Of a stretch of 64,000 nt of DNA, positions 1 to 8,623 are shown one piece after another. Made by a program: the position numbers and the translations under genes. The notes beneath the pieces were generated by a model that saw only the letters and a program-made list of their open reading frames with translations, was not told the origin of the DNA and made no database searches. Position 1 is the stretch's first letter. Every line of letters begins with the position of its first letter. The stretch is from Pseudomonas marginalis (GTDB taxonomy: Bacteria > Pseudomonadota > Gammaproteobacteria > Pseudomonadales > Pseudomonadaceae), in the NCBI RefSeq assembly GCF_900105325.1, contig NZ_FNSU01000001.1, forward strand, positions 744,001 through 808,000. Direction: 5' to 3'.

Positions 1-995
1 CACTTGATCGATCCGTCCTGCCTGACGCTTCGAACTTTCATTTCTGCCGGATATTCCACATCGGGCAAGCATCCTGGATAAATTCGGGTGGACGGCACAT
101 ACAAGTCTCCCGGACGTTTCATGCCGAGCGCTTCGTGAGGGCGTACGTAATTAAACTCATGCCTGAAATGCTCCAGCAAAAGCTGCTGCTCGACTAAGTT
201 TTTCCCTAAGGGCAACTCAAGTTTCAAGCTACGGTGCATTCGTTCATGGCGACCATTCTGGGCGGGTCTTCCCGGCATGGTTCGCTCGGGATAAATACCC
301 AGCCGAATCCACCAAACTGCCAGTGTGGATATTCTTGCCAGGCCAGGAGAGGCGAACGGTACCCCGTTGTCCGAACGGATAACTTCCGGCATGCCGTACT
401 CCTGAAAAAGCCTCTCAAAGGCCTGTTTTACAGGCTGGGTCATGATCTTGGGATGGGCCCTGCACGCTAAAATCAGCCGCGACGCATGGTCTGTGACGGT
501 CAAAGGGAAGCACATCTGAGCATTAAGCATCTTGAACTGCCCTTTGTAGTCAGCACACCACGTCTTGTTAGGTTCGTCGGCCTTTCGCATTTGTGCGTGG
601 GAAATGCTGTGTCGGCGTTTGAAGCGCCGCTTTTTGACGAGCCCAAGTCGGTCAAGCCATTGACCGGCCGTACTTGGAGAGGGCCAGGTGACGGAGGGAT
701 CTTCCAGCCGTAATAGCTCGAGAAGCTTTTTCGGCCCCCATTTATCGTGAGCCTCCTTCATCGCGACTACACGGGCCAAAATCTCGTCGTCGGTTTTATT
801 TGGGCTGTTGTGAGGTCGCCGGGACAGTTCGGATAAAGACCTCAAATCGCCGTCGTGCCGGGCAATCCACTTATCGACGGTAGGTCGGCTAACGTCAAAG
901 CGGCGTGCCAACTGGCTTTTGGTGAAGTTGCCAGAAAGCCAATCAGCTACCAGCTTGATTCTTTGATTCATGGGGGACTCTTGGTTCCAGGGCAT
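1..995 (-). CDS. IS481-type transposase (DDE integrase core), 3' end beyond window
   Basis: Reading leftward from an ATG at 995 the frame stays open to base 1, giving at least 331 residues with no stop or frameshift, so the gene is cut only by the window edge. A strong Shine-Dalgarno (AGGAGGT) lies just before the ATG. The N-terminal ~60 residues look like a helix-turn-helix (KSQLARRFDVSRPTVDKW). The integrase core follows with recognisable DDE residues: D in WCADYKG, D in IRSDNGVPF and E in NGRHERMHRSLKLELP. The C-terminal part continues with FNYVRPHEALGMKRPGDLY. This order fits IS481-family transposases, which catalyse cut-and-join DNA transposition. Codon use is less GC-rich than in the adjacent wsp genes, as expected for a mobile element. 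The family call is by motif; the exact IS name is not known. Confidence 0.88.
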   Translation of the reverse strand, partial: MPWNQESPMNQRIKLVADWLSGNFTKSQLARRFDVSRPTVDKWIARHDGDLRSLSELSRRPHNSPNKTDDEILARVVAMKEAHDKWGPKKLLELLRLEDPSVTWPSPSTAGQWLDRLGLVKKRRFKRRHSISHAQMRKADEPNKTWCADYKGQFKMLNAQMCFPLTVTDHASRLILACRAHPKIMTQPVKQAFERLFQEYGMPEVIRSDNGVPFASPGLARISTLAVWWIRLGIYPERTMPGRPAQNGRHERMHRSLKLELPLGKNLVEQQLLLEHFRHEFNYVRPHEALGMKRPGDLYVPSTRIYPGCLPDVEYPAEMKVRSVRQDGSIK

Positions 996-1075
996 GATCA
1001 GTTACCTCCTGATCATGCGTATTAGCCTGTAAACCATGTCCCCGGTTAGAAATGTAAACGATGTCCCCGGTTTGT
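992..1075. mobile_element. Right terminal region of the IS element
   Basis: Two direct copies of a 20-base unit (TGTAAAC, one variable base, then ATGTCCCCGGTT) lie at 1028-1047 and 1053-1072, 25 bases apart, on the outer side of the transposase start. Such subterminal repeats are typical of transposase binding sites at IS ends. An inverted repeat, CATGATCA/TGATCATG, flanks the ribosome binding site at about 993-1019 and could sequester it in read-through transcripts. The element appears to end near 1073-1076, where REP sequence begins. The other end and the target duplication lie outside the window. Confidence 0.65.
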
Positions 1076-1101
1076 ACCGGGGCAAGCCCCCTCCCACAGG
1101 T
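1076..1101. repeat. REP-like half element
   Basis: CCGGGGCAAGCCCCCTCCCA is the complement of the GTGGGAGGGGGCTTGCCCC core seen again as a full palindrome at 9649-9680. It directly abuts the IS end, which suggests that the IS inserted into or beside a REP sequence. Confidence 0.6.
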
Positions 1102-1203
1102 GTTTTTGCATATATGTCGGCACAACACCAAAACCCATTGATAAATGAGGGCTTCTGCTCAGCTATACTCCCCTCCATTTGAATGGCCCTTCGAGGAAAC
1201 ACT

Positions 1204-2826
1204 GTGAAGAATTGGACCTTGCGCCAGCGGATTTTGGCGAGCTTTGCGGTCATTATCGCGATCATGCTGCTGATGGTTGTGGTGTCCTACTCACGGTTGC
1301 TGAAGATCGAAGCCAGCCAGGAATCGGTGCGTGACGACGCGGTGCCGGGGGTTTACCTCAGTTCGATGATCCGCAGCGCGTGGGTCGACAGCTATTTGCA
1401 GACCATCGATATCATTGGCCTGCGCGAGGATAAAACCTTCACCAATAGCGATAAGTCGGATTACAAGGCCTTCGAGGCGCGTATCGAACAGCAGATGGCC
1501 AATTACGAAAAAACCGTGCATAGCCAGGCCGATCGCATGGAGTTCGATAACTTCAAGGCCGCCCACATCAATTACAACAAGGTCCTGGCCGAGGTGCTTG
1601 AGCGCGTCGAAGCCAATGACCTGCCGGCCGCCCGCGAGCTGCTGGAAGAGCAATTGACGCCGATCTGGACCGAAGGGCGCATGAAGCTCAATGACATCAT
1701 CACGGAAAACAAGGCCGTGTCCGACAGGGCAACGGCCGCCATTGACGACGCCGTTGCCTCGGCCAAGGTCAGCATGTTCCTGTCGCTGGCCGTGGCCATT
1801 CTCGCCGCCGGCCTGTGTGGCCTGCTGCTGATGCGCGCGATCATGGCGCCGATGCAACGCATCGTCGAGATCCTCCAGACCATGCGCACCGGTGACCTGA
1901 GCAAACGCTTGAACCTGGAGCGCAAGGACGAGTTCGGTGCGGTGGAAACCGGCTTCAACGACATGATGACCGAGCTCACGGCCCTGGTGTCCCAGGCCCA
2001 GCGCTCTTCGGTGCAGGTCACCACCTCGGTCACCGAGATTGCGGCCACCTCCAAGCAGCAGCAGGCCACTGCCACTGAAACCGCGGCCACCACCACTGAG
2101 ATCGGTGCCACGTCACGGGAGATCGCTGCCACTTCCAAGGATCTGGTTCGCACCATGACCGAAGTGTCCACCGCCGCCGACCAGGCCTCGGTGGCCGCCG
2201 GTTCCGGCCAGCAAGGCCTGGCGCGCATGGAAGAAACCATGCACTCGGTGATGGGCGCCGCCGACCTGGTGAACGCCAAGCTGGCGATCCTCAATGAGAA
2301 GGCCGGCAATATCAACCAGGTGGTGGTGACCATCGTCAAGGTCGCCGACCAGACCAACCTGCTGTCCCTGAATGCCGCCATCGAAGCCGAAAAGGCCGGT
2401 GAATATGGGCGCGGTTTTGCCGTGGTGGCCACCGAAGTGCGGCGCCTGGCCGACCAGACCGCCGTGGCCACCTACGACATCGAGCAGATGGTGCGTGAAA
2501 TCCAGTCAGCGGTTTCGGCGGGCGTGATGGGCATGGACAAGTTCTCCGAAGAAGTCCGTCGAGGCATGTTCGAAGTGCAGCAAGTAGGCGAGCAACTGTC
2601 GCAGATCATCCATCAGGTACAGGCCCTGGCGCCGCGGGTGTTGATGGTCAACGAAGGCATGCAGGCCCAGGCCACCGGCGCCGAGCAGATCAACCATGCC
2701 CTGGTGCAACTGGGCGATGCCAGCAGCCAGACGGTGGAGTCCCTGCGCCAGGCCAGCTTTGCCATCGATGAACTGAGCCAGGTTGCGGTGGGTCTGCGCA
2801 GCGGCGTGTCGCGTTTCAAAGTCTGA
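1204..2826 (+). CDS. wspA: WspA, membrane chemoreceptor (methyl-accepting protein) of the Wsp surface-sensing system
   Basis: 540-residue receptor. GTG at 1204 is preferred over ATG at 1183 because GAGGA stands 7 bases before it and the protein then begins MKNWTLRQRILASF, a usual start for this family. TM1 is at about 10-30, followed by a periplasmic four-helix-bundle-type domain, TM2 at about 182-205 (MFLSLAVAILAAGLCGLLL), a HAMP domain, and a long cytoplasmic coiled coil with the conserved signalling tip (NLLSLNAAIEAEKAGEYGRG, then FAVVATEVRRLADQTA). In Wsp systems WspA senses surface-associated stress and activates the kinase WspE through CheW-type adaptors. It is the first gene of a coupled operon: its TGA overlaps the wspB ATG by one base. 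The IS element ends about 130 bases upstream, so its natural promoter may be altered. Confidence 0.95.
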   Translation: MKNWTLRQRILASFAVIIAIMLLMVVVSYSRLLKIEASQESVRDDAVPGVYLSSMIRSAWVDSYLQTIDIIGLREDKTFTNSDKSDYKAFEARIEQQMANYEKTVHSQADRMEFDNFKAAHINYNKVLAEVLERVEANDLPAARELLEEQLTPIWTEGRMKLNDIITENKAVSDRATAAIDDAVASAKVSMFLSLAVAILAAGLCGLLLMRAIMAPMQRIVEILQTMRTGDLSKRLNLERKDEFGAVETGFNDMMTELTALVSQAQRSSVQVTTSVTEIAATSKQQQATATETAATTTEIGATSREIAATSKDLVRTMTEVSTAADQASVAAGSGQQGLARMEETMHSVMGAADLVNAKLAILNEKAGNINQVVVTIVKVADQTNLLSLNAAIEAEKAGEYGRGFAVVATEVRRLADQTAVATYDIEQMVREIQSAVSAGVMGMDKFSEEVRRGMFEVQQVGEQLSQIIHQVQALAPRVLMVNEGMQAQATGAEQINHALVQLGDASSQTVESLRQASFAIDELSQVAVGLRSGVSRFKV

Positions 2827-3338
2827 TGAGCGACCTTGCGGCTAAACGCGGCGCCGTTCCGGCAGCGAAAAAAGCCTTGTTCCTGGTGTTTCACATCGGC
2901 AGCGAACGCTTTGCGCTCAAGGCCACGGAGGTGGCCGAGGTGTTGCCACGCCTGCCGCTCAAGCCTATCGCCCACGCGCCACTGTGGGTGGCGGGCATCT
3001 TTGCCCATCGCGGGGCGTTGGTGCCGGTCATCGACCTGAGTGCGCTGACCTTCGGCACAGCGGCCCAGGCGCGTACGAGTACGCGCCTGGTGCTGGTCAA
3101 TTACCAGCCGCACACCTGGGTCGAATCGCGCTGGCTCGGGCTGATCCTCGAGCAGGCCACGGACACCCTGCGGTGCGACCCGGCCGAATTCCAGCCTTAC
3201 GGCCTGGATAACCGCCAGGCGCGGTACCTGGGGCCGGTGCGTGAGGATGCCCTGGGCCTGATGCAGTGGATTGGCGTGAATGACGTGCTCACCGATGATG
3301 TGCGCGCCCTGTTGTTTTCTGCCGAGCTGAGCCTATGA
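2826..3338 (+). CDS. wspB: WspB, CheW-like adaptor
   Basis: 170 residues, essentially one CheW domain beginning at about residue 17 (LFLVFHIGSERFALKATEVAEVLP). CheW proteins bridge receptor tips and the CheA-type kinase. The position directly after wspA and before the CheR-type wspC matches the first of two CheW proteins in wsp operons. Its ATG shares a base with the wspA stop and its stop overlaps the wspC start by four bases, so translation is probably coupled. The assignment as WspB rather than WspD rests on gene order and the shorter length. Confidence 0.93.
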   Translation: MSDLAAKRGAVPAAKKALFLVFHIGSERFALKATEVAEVLPRLPLKPIAHAPLWVAGIFAHRGALVPVIDLSALTFGTAAQARTSTRLVLVNYQPHTWVESRWLGLILEQATDTLRCDPAEFQPYGLDNRQARYLGPVREDALGLMQWIGVNDVLTDDVRALLFSAELSL

Positions 3339-4588
3339 GCAACGACCCGCGTTTCTTTGCCTTCTTGAAAGAACGTATCGGCCTGGACGTCGCGTCGGTC
3401 GGCGAGGCCATCATCGAGCGCGCCGTACGCCAGCGCAGCCAGGCCGTGCAGGCGCAAACGCCAGGGCAGTACTGGCAGCACCTGCAAAGCTCCGAGGACG
3501 AGCAACACGCGCTGATCGAAGCCGTGATCGTCCCCGAGACCTGGTTTTTCCGTTACCCCGAATCCTTTGCGACCCTGGCCCGACTGGCGCTTGCACGCCT
3601 GGCCGAGATCAAGCAGATGCGCGCCCTGCGCATTCTCAGCCTGCCGTGTTCCACCGGCGAAGAACCCTATTCCATTGCCATGGCCTTGCTGGATGCCGGG
3701 CTGGCGCCGCACCAGTTCAAGGTCCTGGGCCTGGATGTCAGCCCGCTGTCGGTGGAGCGCGCCCGGCGTGGGGTGTATGGCAAGAACTCGTTTCGCGGTG
3801 GCGATACTGCCTTTCGCGACCGCCACTTCACGGAATACGGCGACGGGTTCCACATCGCCGACCGCGTGCGCGAACAGGTGCGCCTGCAAGTCGGCAACCT
3901 GCTCGACCCGACGCTGCTGGCGAACGAGGCGAGCTACGATTTCGTGTTTTGCCGCAACCTGCTGATCTACTTTGACCAGCCGACCCAGAAACAAGTCTTC
4001 GATGTGCTCAAGGGCCTGACCCATGTGGACGGCGTGCTGTTTATCGGTCCCGCCGAGGGCAGCTTGCTGGGGCGCCACGGCATGCGCTCGATTGGGGTGC
4101 CGCAGTCATTTGCCTTCAGCCGGCATGCCGAACCGGTGAAGCCTGAGCCGGTATTCGTGCCCATGCCGACGCCACCGCGCAGCGCCGCGCCGGTCCCGGT
4201 CAAGCCGCGACCGTTCAGCACGGCCAGCACCCAGGCGGGGCCGATCAAGGCGCCGCCCTCCGATGCGGGCACCTTGCTCAGCCGCATCGCCAGCCTGGCC
4301 AACGAAGGCAAAAGTGCCGAGGCCCGCGCCGCCTGCGAGCAGTATCTGAACAGTCACCCGCCGGCCGCCCAGGTGTTCTACTGGCTGGGGTTGCTCAGCG
4401 ACGTGGCCGGCAGCGCCCTGGAAGCCCAGGGGTTTTATCGTAAAGCCTTGTACCTGGAACCCCAGCACCCGCAGGCCTTGATGCACCTGGCCGCCTTGCT
4501 CGAGTCCCAGGGCGACAGTGCGGGGGCGCGCCGTTTACAGGCGCGGGCCGCCCGCAGCGAGCGAGCAGACAGTGAGTCCAAACGATGA
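3335..4588 (+). CDS. wspC: WspC, CheR-type receptor methyltransferase with C-terminal TPR
   Basis: 417 residues. The N-terminal ~270 residues form a CheR methyltransferase: VIVPETWFFRYPESF, the SAM-binding region LRILSLPCSTGEEPYSIAMA, and DFVFCRNLLIYFD. A Pro-rich linker (~275-315) leads to TPR-like helices at ~325-410 (AQVFYWLGLLSD, ALEAQGFYRKALYLEPQHPQ). It transfers methyl groups from SAM to glutamates on WspA and is opposed by the esterase WspF. The CheR-TPR arrangement is usual for WspC. It overlaps its neighbours by four bases on both sides (ATGA junctions). Confidence 0.94.
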   Translation: MSNDPRFFAFLKERIGLDVASVGEAIIERAVRQRSQAVQAQTPGQYWQHLQSSEDEQHALIEAVIVPETWFFRYPESFATLARLALARLAEIKQMRALRILSLPCSTGEEPYSIAMALLDAGLAPHQFKVLGLDVSPLSVERARRGVYGKNSFRGGDTAFRDRHFTEYGDGFHIADRVREQVRLQVGNLLDPTLLANEASYDFVFCRNLLIYFDQPTQKQVFDVLKGLTHVDGVLFIGPAEGSLLGRHGMRSIGVPQSFAFSRHAEPVKPEPVFVPMPTPPRSAAPVPVKPRPFSTASTQAGPIKAPPSDAGTLLSRIASLANEGKSAEARAACEQYLNSHPPAAQVFYWLGLLSDVAGSALEAQGFYRKALYLEPQHPQALMHLAALLESQGDSAGARRLQARAARSERADSESKR

Positions 4589-5286
4589 GTAGCACCGAGG
4601 CGCTCAACACCGCAGGCCTGGACCTGACCCTGGCCGACACCCAAGCCATCGACGACTGCTGGAACCGTATCGGTATCCATGGCGACAAGTCGTGCCCGTT
4701 GCTTGTGGAGCATATCCACTGCCGTAACTGTTCGGTGTACTCGGCTGCCGCCACGCGCTTGCTGGACCGCTATGCCTTGCAGCAGGACGACCGTCGTCCG
4801 GTGGCGGCTGCCGAGGTTGACGAAAAGATCGTCACCCGCTCGCTGTTGGTGTTCCGCCTCGGCGAGGAATGGCTGGGCATCGCCACCCGCTGCCTGGTGG
4901 AGGTGGCGCCGTTGCAACCGATTCACTCGCTGCCGCACCAGCGCTCCCGTGCCTTGCTCGGTGTGGCCAATGTGCGTGGTGCGCTGGTGGCGTGCCTGTC
5001 GCTGGTGGAGTTGCTTGGCCTGGAAACAACCCATCAGGGCGCCAGCGGTGGGCGGATCATGCCGCGCATGCTGATCATCGCCGCGCAGGATGGCCCGGTG
5101 GTGGTGCCGGTGGACGAAGTGGATGGCATCCATGCCATCGATGAGCGCACCCTGAAGGCGGCGTCGGCCTCGGGTACCCAGGCCAGCGCGCGCTACACCC
5201 AGGGTGTGTTGCAGTGGAAAGGCCGTAGCCTGCGGTGGCTGGACGAGGCGCAATTGTTGTCCGCCGTGACCCGGAGCCTCACATGA
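4585..5286 (+). CDS. wspD: WspD, second CheW-like adaptor
   Basis: 233 residues. An N-terminal extension of about 85 residues carries a Cys/His-containing stretch (IDDCWNRIGIHGDKSCPLLV, then EHIHCRNCSVY) before the CheW domain (LLVFRLGEEWLGIATRCLVE; VDEVDGIHAID). The extension separates it from WspB. Two CheW proteins are normal in wsp operons and are thought to help set receptor-kinase localisation. The stop overlaps the wspE ATG by four bases. Confidence 0.93.
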   Translation: MSSTEALNTAGLDLTLADTQAIDDCWNRIGIHGDKSCPLLVEHIHCRNCSVYSAAATRLLDRYALQQDDRRPVAAAEVDEKIVTRSLLVFRLGEEWLGIATRCLVEVAPLQPIHSLPHQRSRALLGVANVRGALVACLSLVELLGLETTHQGASGGRIMPRMLIIAAQDGPVVVPVDEVDGIHAIDERTLKAASASGTQASARYTQGVLQWKGRSLRWLDEAQLLSAVTRSLT

Positions 5287-7565
5287 CCCCCGACCAGATG
5301 CGCGACGCCTCGCTGCTGGAGCTGTTCAGCCTGGAAGCCGATGCCCAGACCCAGGTGCTGAGCGCGGGCCTGCTGGCCCTGGAGCGCAACCCTACCCAGG
5401 CCGACCAGCTTGAAGCCTGCATGCGTGCCGCGCATTCGCTCAAGGGCGCGGCGCGCATCGTCGGGGTGGACGCCGGGGTCAGCGTGGCCCATGTCATGGA
5501 GGATTGCCTGGTCAGCGCCCAGGAACGCCGCCTGTACCTGCAACCCGAACATATCGACGCGTTGCTGCAAGGCACCGACTTGCTGATGCGTATCGCCACT
5601 CCTGGCAACGATGTCGGCACGGCGGACATCGATGCCTATGTGGCGTTGATGGAGCGCCTGCTGGATCCATCCCAGCCCAGTGCCTACGTCGCGCCGCTGC
5701 CCGCTGCGCCTGAGCCCGCCCCGGCGCCGCTCATCGAAGAGCTGCCGCCGGAGCCTGAGCCCGCACCGCACGTCGCCAGTGATCCGCCGCGTCAGGGCCG
5801 GCGCATGACTGAAGGTGGCGAACGCGTATTGCGCGTGACCGCCGAGCGCTTGAACAGCCTGTTGGACCTCTCGAGCAAGTCTCTGGTGGAAACCCAGCGG
5901 CTCAAGCCCTACCTGGCCAGCATGCAGCGTCTCAAACGGATTCAAAGCCAGAGCGTACGCGCCCTGGATACCCTGGATGGCCAGCTCAAGACCCTGGGTT
6001 TGAGCCTCGAAGCCGAGGAAGCCCTGGCCGATACCCGCCGCCTGCTGAGCGAAGCCCAGGCGCTGCTGGCGGAAAAGACCGCCGAGCTGGATGAGTTTGG
6101 CTGGCAGGCCGGCCAGCGTGCCCAGGTGCTCTACGACACTGCGCTGGCCTGTCGCATGCGCCCGTTTGCCGACGTGCTGGCCGGTCAGGTGCGCATGGTG
6201 CGCGACCTCGGCCGAAGCCTGGGCAAGCAAGTGCGCCTGGAGATCGAGGGAGAAAAGACCCAGGTCGATCGCGACGTGCTGGAAAAGCTCGAAGCGCCAC
6301 TCACCCATTTATTGCGCAATGCCGTCGACCACGGCATCGAAATGCCCGAGCAACGCCTGCTGGCAGGCAAACCTGCCGAAGGCCTGATCCGCCTGCGCGC
6401 GTCCCATCAGGCCGGCCTGCTGGTGCTGGAGCTGAGTGACGACGGCAATGGCGTCGACCTGGAGCGTCTGCGCGGCACCATCGTCGATCGGCATCTTTCA
6501 ACCTGGGAGACGGCCCTGAACCTGAGTGAAGAGGAGCTGCTGACGTTCCTGTTCCTGCCGGGGTTCAGCCTGCGCGACAAGGTCACCGAAGTGTCCGGGC
6601 GCGGTGTCGGGCTGGATGCGGTGCAGCATATGGTTCGCCAACTGCGCGGCGCGGTGGTGCTGGAGCAGACGGCAGGGCAGGGCAGTCGCTTCCATCTGGA
6701 GGTGCCGCTGACCCTGTCGGTGGTGCGCAGCCTGGTGGTGGAAGTCGGCGAGGAAGCCTATGCGTTCCCGCTGGCGCATATCGAGCGCATGTGCGACCTG
6801 GCACCCGACGACATTGTGCAGTTGGAAGGCCGCCAGCATTTCTGGCATGAAGGTCGGCATGTGGGCCTGGTCGCCGCCAGCCAGCTGTTGCAGCGCCCAT
6901 TGGGGCAGAGCAATGACGAAACCTTGAAGGTGGTGGTGATCCGCGAGCGCGATGCGGTTTACGGGATCGCCGTGGAACGCTTTATCGGCGAACGCACCCT
7001 GGTGGTGTTGCCGCTGGATGATCGCCTGGGCAAGGTCCAGGATATTTCCGCCGGTGCCTTGCTGGACGACGGCTCGGTGGTATTGATCGTCGATGTGGAA
7101 GATATGCTGCGCTCGGTGGACAAGCTGCTCAACACCGGGCGCCTGGAACGCATCGCCCGGCGCAGCCAGCAGGCCACCGAGGCACCGCGCAAGCGGGTAC
7201 TGGTGGTGGACGACTCGCTCACTGTGCGGGAGTTGCAACGCAAACTGCTGCTCAATCGCGGGTACGAAGTGGCCGTCGCGGTTGACGGCATGGACGGCTG
7301 GAACGCCTTGCGCTCCGAAGACTTCGACCTGCTTATCACTGATATCGATATGCCTCGTATGGACGGTATTGAATTGGTCACACTCCTGCGCCGTGACAGT
7401 CGCCTGCAATCGTTGCCGGTGATGGTGGTGTCGTACAAAGACCGTGAAGAAGACCGCCGTCGCGGGCTGGATGCTGGGGCCGATTATTATCTGGCCAAGG
7501 CCAGTTTCCACGATGACGCGCTGCTGGATGCCGTGGTGGAGCTGATCGGAGGCGCGCGGTCATGA
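5283..7565 (+). CDS. wspE: WspE, hybrid CheA-type histidine kinase with receiver domain
   Basis: 760 residues starting at the ATG that overlaps the wspD stop. The HPt domain carries the phosphorylated His at residue 51 (AAHSLKGAARIVG). A Pro-rich linker (~135-175), dimerisation helices, the HATPase domain (HLLRNAVDHGIEMPEQR; ELSDDGNGVDL; GRGVGLDAV), a CheW-like domain (~475-620) and a C-terminal receiver follow (VLVVDDSLTVREL, acceptor Asp about 687 in LLITDIDMPRMDG). The kinase autophosphorylates and passes phosphate to WspR (output) and WspF (adaptation). The length is normal for WspE. In P. fluorescens, mutations here are one known route to the wrinkly-spreader phenotype. Confidence 0.95.
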   Translation: MTPDQMRDASLLELFSLEADAQTQVLSAGLLALERNPTQADQLEACMRAAHSLKGAARIVGVDAGVSVAHVMEDCLVSAQERRLYLQPEHIDALLQGTDLLMRIATPGNDVGTADIDAYVALMERLLDPSQPSAYVAPLPAAPEPAPAPLIEELPPEPEPAPHVASDPPRQGRRMTEGGERVLRVTAERLNSLLDLSSKSLVETQRLKPYLASMQRLKRIQSQSVRALDTLDGQLKTLGLSLEAEEALADTRRLLSEAQALLAEKTAELDEFGWQAGQRAQVLYDTALACRMRPFADVLAGQVRMVRDLGRSLGKQVRLEIEGEKTQVDRDVLEKLEAPLTHLLRNAVDHGIEMPEQRLLAGKPAEGLIRLRASHQAGLLVLELSDDGNGVDLERLRGTIVDRHLSTWETALNLSEEELLTFLFLPGFSLRDKVTEVSGRGVGLDAVQHMVRQLRGAVVLEQTAGQGSRFHLEVPLTLSVVRSLVVEVGEEAYAFPLAHIERMCDLAPDDIVQLEGRQHFWHEGRHVGLVAASQLLQRPLGQSNDETLKVVVIRERDAVYGIAVERFIGERTLVVLPLDDRLGKVQDISAGALLDDGSVVLIVDVEDMLRSVDKLLNTGRLERIARRSQQATEAPRKRVLVVDDSLTVRELQRKLLLNRGYEVAVAVDGMDGWNALRSEDFDLLITDIDMPRMDGIELVTLLRRDSRLQSLPVMVVSYKDREEDRRRGLDAGADYYLAKASFHDDALLDAVVELIGGARS

Positions 7566-8572
7566 GGATTGCGATCGTCAATGACATGCCCCTGGCCGTG
7601 GAGGCCCTGCGCCGTGCCTTGAGCTTCGAGCCCGCGCACCAGGTGGTGTGGGTGGCCAGCAATGGCCTGGAGGCGGTGCAGCGCTGCGCCGAATTGACCC
7701 CGGACCTGATCCTGATGGACCTGATCATGCCGGTGATGGACGGCGTGGAGGCCACGCGGCAGATCATGGCCGAGACCCCGTGCGCGATCCTGCTGGTGAC
7801 CGTCGACCGCCAGGCCAATGTGAGCCGGGTGTTCGAAGCCATGGGCCACGGCGCCCTGGATGTGGTGGACACGCCGGCGCTCGGCGTGGGCAACCCCAAG
7901 GATGCGGCGGCGCCGTTGCTGCGCAAGATCCTCAACATCGGCTGGCTGATCGGCCAGCGCGGCAGCCGTGTGCGCGCCGAAACCACCCCGGAGCGCAGCA
8001 CCGGCGAACGCCAGAGCCTGGTGGCGATCGGTTCTTCGGCGGGTGGCCCGGCTGCCCTGGAAACCCTGCTCAAGGGATTGCCCCGGGACTTTGCCGCCGC
8101 CATTGTGCTGGTGCAGCATGTGGATCAGGTCTTCGCCGCCGGCATGGCCGAGTGGCTGAGCAGCGCCTCCGGCCTGCCGGTACGCCTGGCCCGCGAAGGC
8201 GAACCGCCGCAAAGCGGGGTGGTGCTGCTGGCCGGCACCAATCACCACATTCGTTTATTGAAGAATGGCACGCTAGCCTATACCGCAGAGCCGGTGAACG
8301 AGATTTACCGGCCTTCGATCGACGTGTTTTTCGAAAGCGTGGCCAGCCACTGGAATGGCGATGCCGTCGGCGTACTGCTGACGGGTATGGGGCGTGACGG
8401 GGCCCAGGGGCTCAAGCTAATGCGTGAACAAGGTTATTTGACCATCGCCCAGGATCAGCAAAGCTCGGCGGTGTATGGCATGCCCAAAGCGGCGGCGGCG
8501 ATTGATGCTGCTGTTGAAATTCGCCCACTGGATAGAATTGCGCCCCGATTGCTGGAGGTCTTTGCAAAATGA
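7562..8572 (+). CDS. wspF: WspF, CheB-type methylesterase, negative regulator of the Wsp pathway
   Basis: 336 residues. N-terminal receiver with acceptor Asp at about 53 (LILMDLIMPVMDG). C-terminal CheB esterase with the Ser of AIGSSAGGPAA (~158), His of LVQHVDQ (186) and Asp of LLTGMGRDGAQG (279), so the catalytic triad is complete. It removes methyl groups from WspA and damps signalling; loss of function is the classic cause of constitutive WspR activation. It overlaps wspE by four bases. No frameshift or lost catalytic residue is visible, so this strain should be wild-type here. Confidence 0.95.
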   Translation: MRIAIVNDMPLAVEALRRALSFEPAHQVVWVASNGLEAVQRCAELTPDLILMDLIMPVMDGVEATRQIMAETPCAILLVTVDRQANVSRVFEAMGHGALDVVDTPALGVGNPKDAAAPLLRKILNIGWLIGQRGSRVRAETTPERSTGERQSLVAIGSSAGGPAALETLLKGLPRDFAAAIVLVQHVDQVFAAGMAEWLSSASGLPVRLAREGEPPQSGVVLLAGTNHHIRLLKNGTLAYTAEPVNEIYRPSIDVFFESVASHWNGDAVGVLLTGMGRDGAQGLKLMREQGYLTIAQDQQSSAVYGMPKAAAAIDAAVEIRPLDRIAPRLLEVFAK

Positions 8573-8623
8573 TCATGACCTTCCGCGGTGTTGGCTTGCA
8601 GGCAGTAATTCAGGTGACTGCAC

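Noticed and set aside
224..713. Short ORFs on both strands at the left edge
   Set aside because: They overlap the continuous transposase frame that runs from 995 to base 1 on the minus strand and contains the DDE residues.
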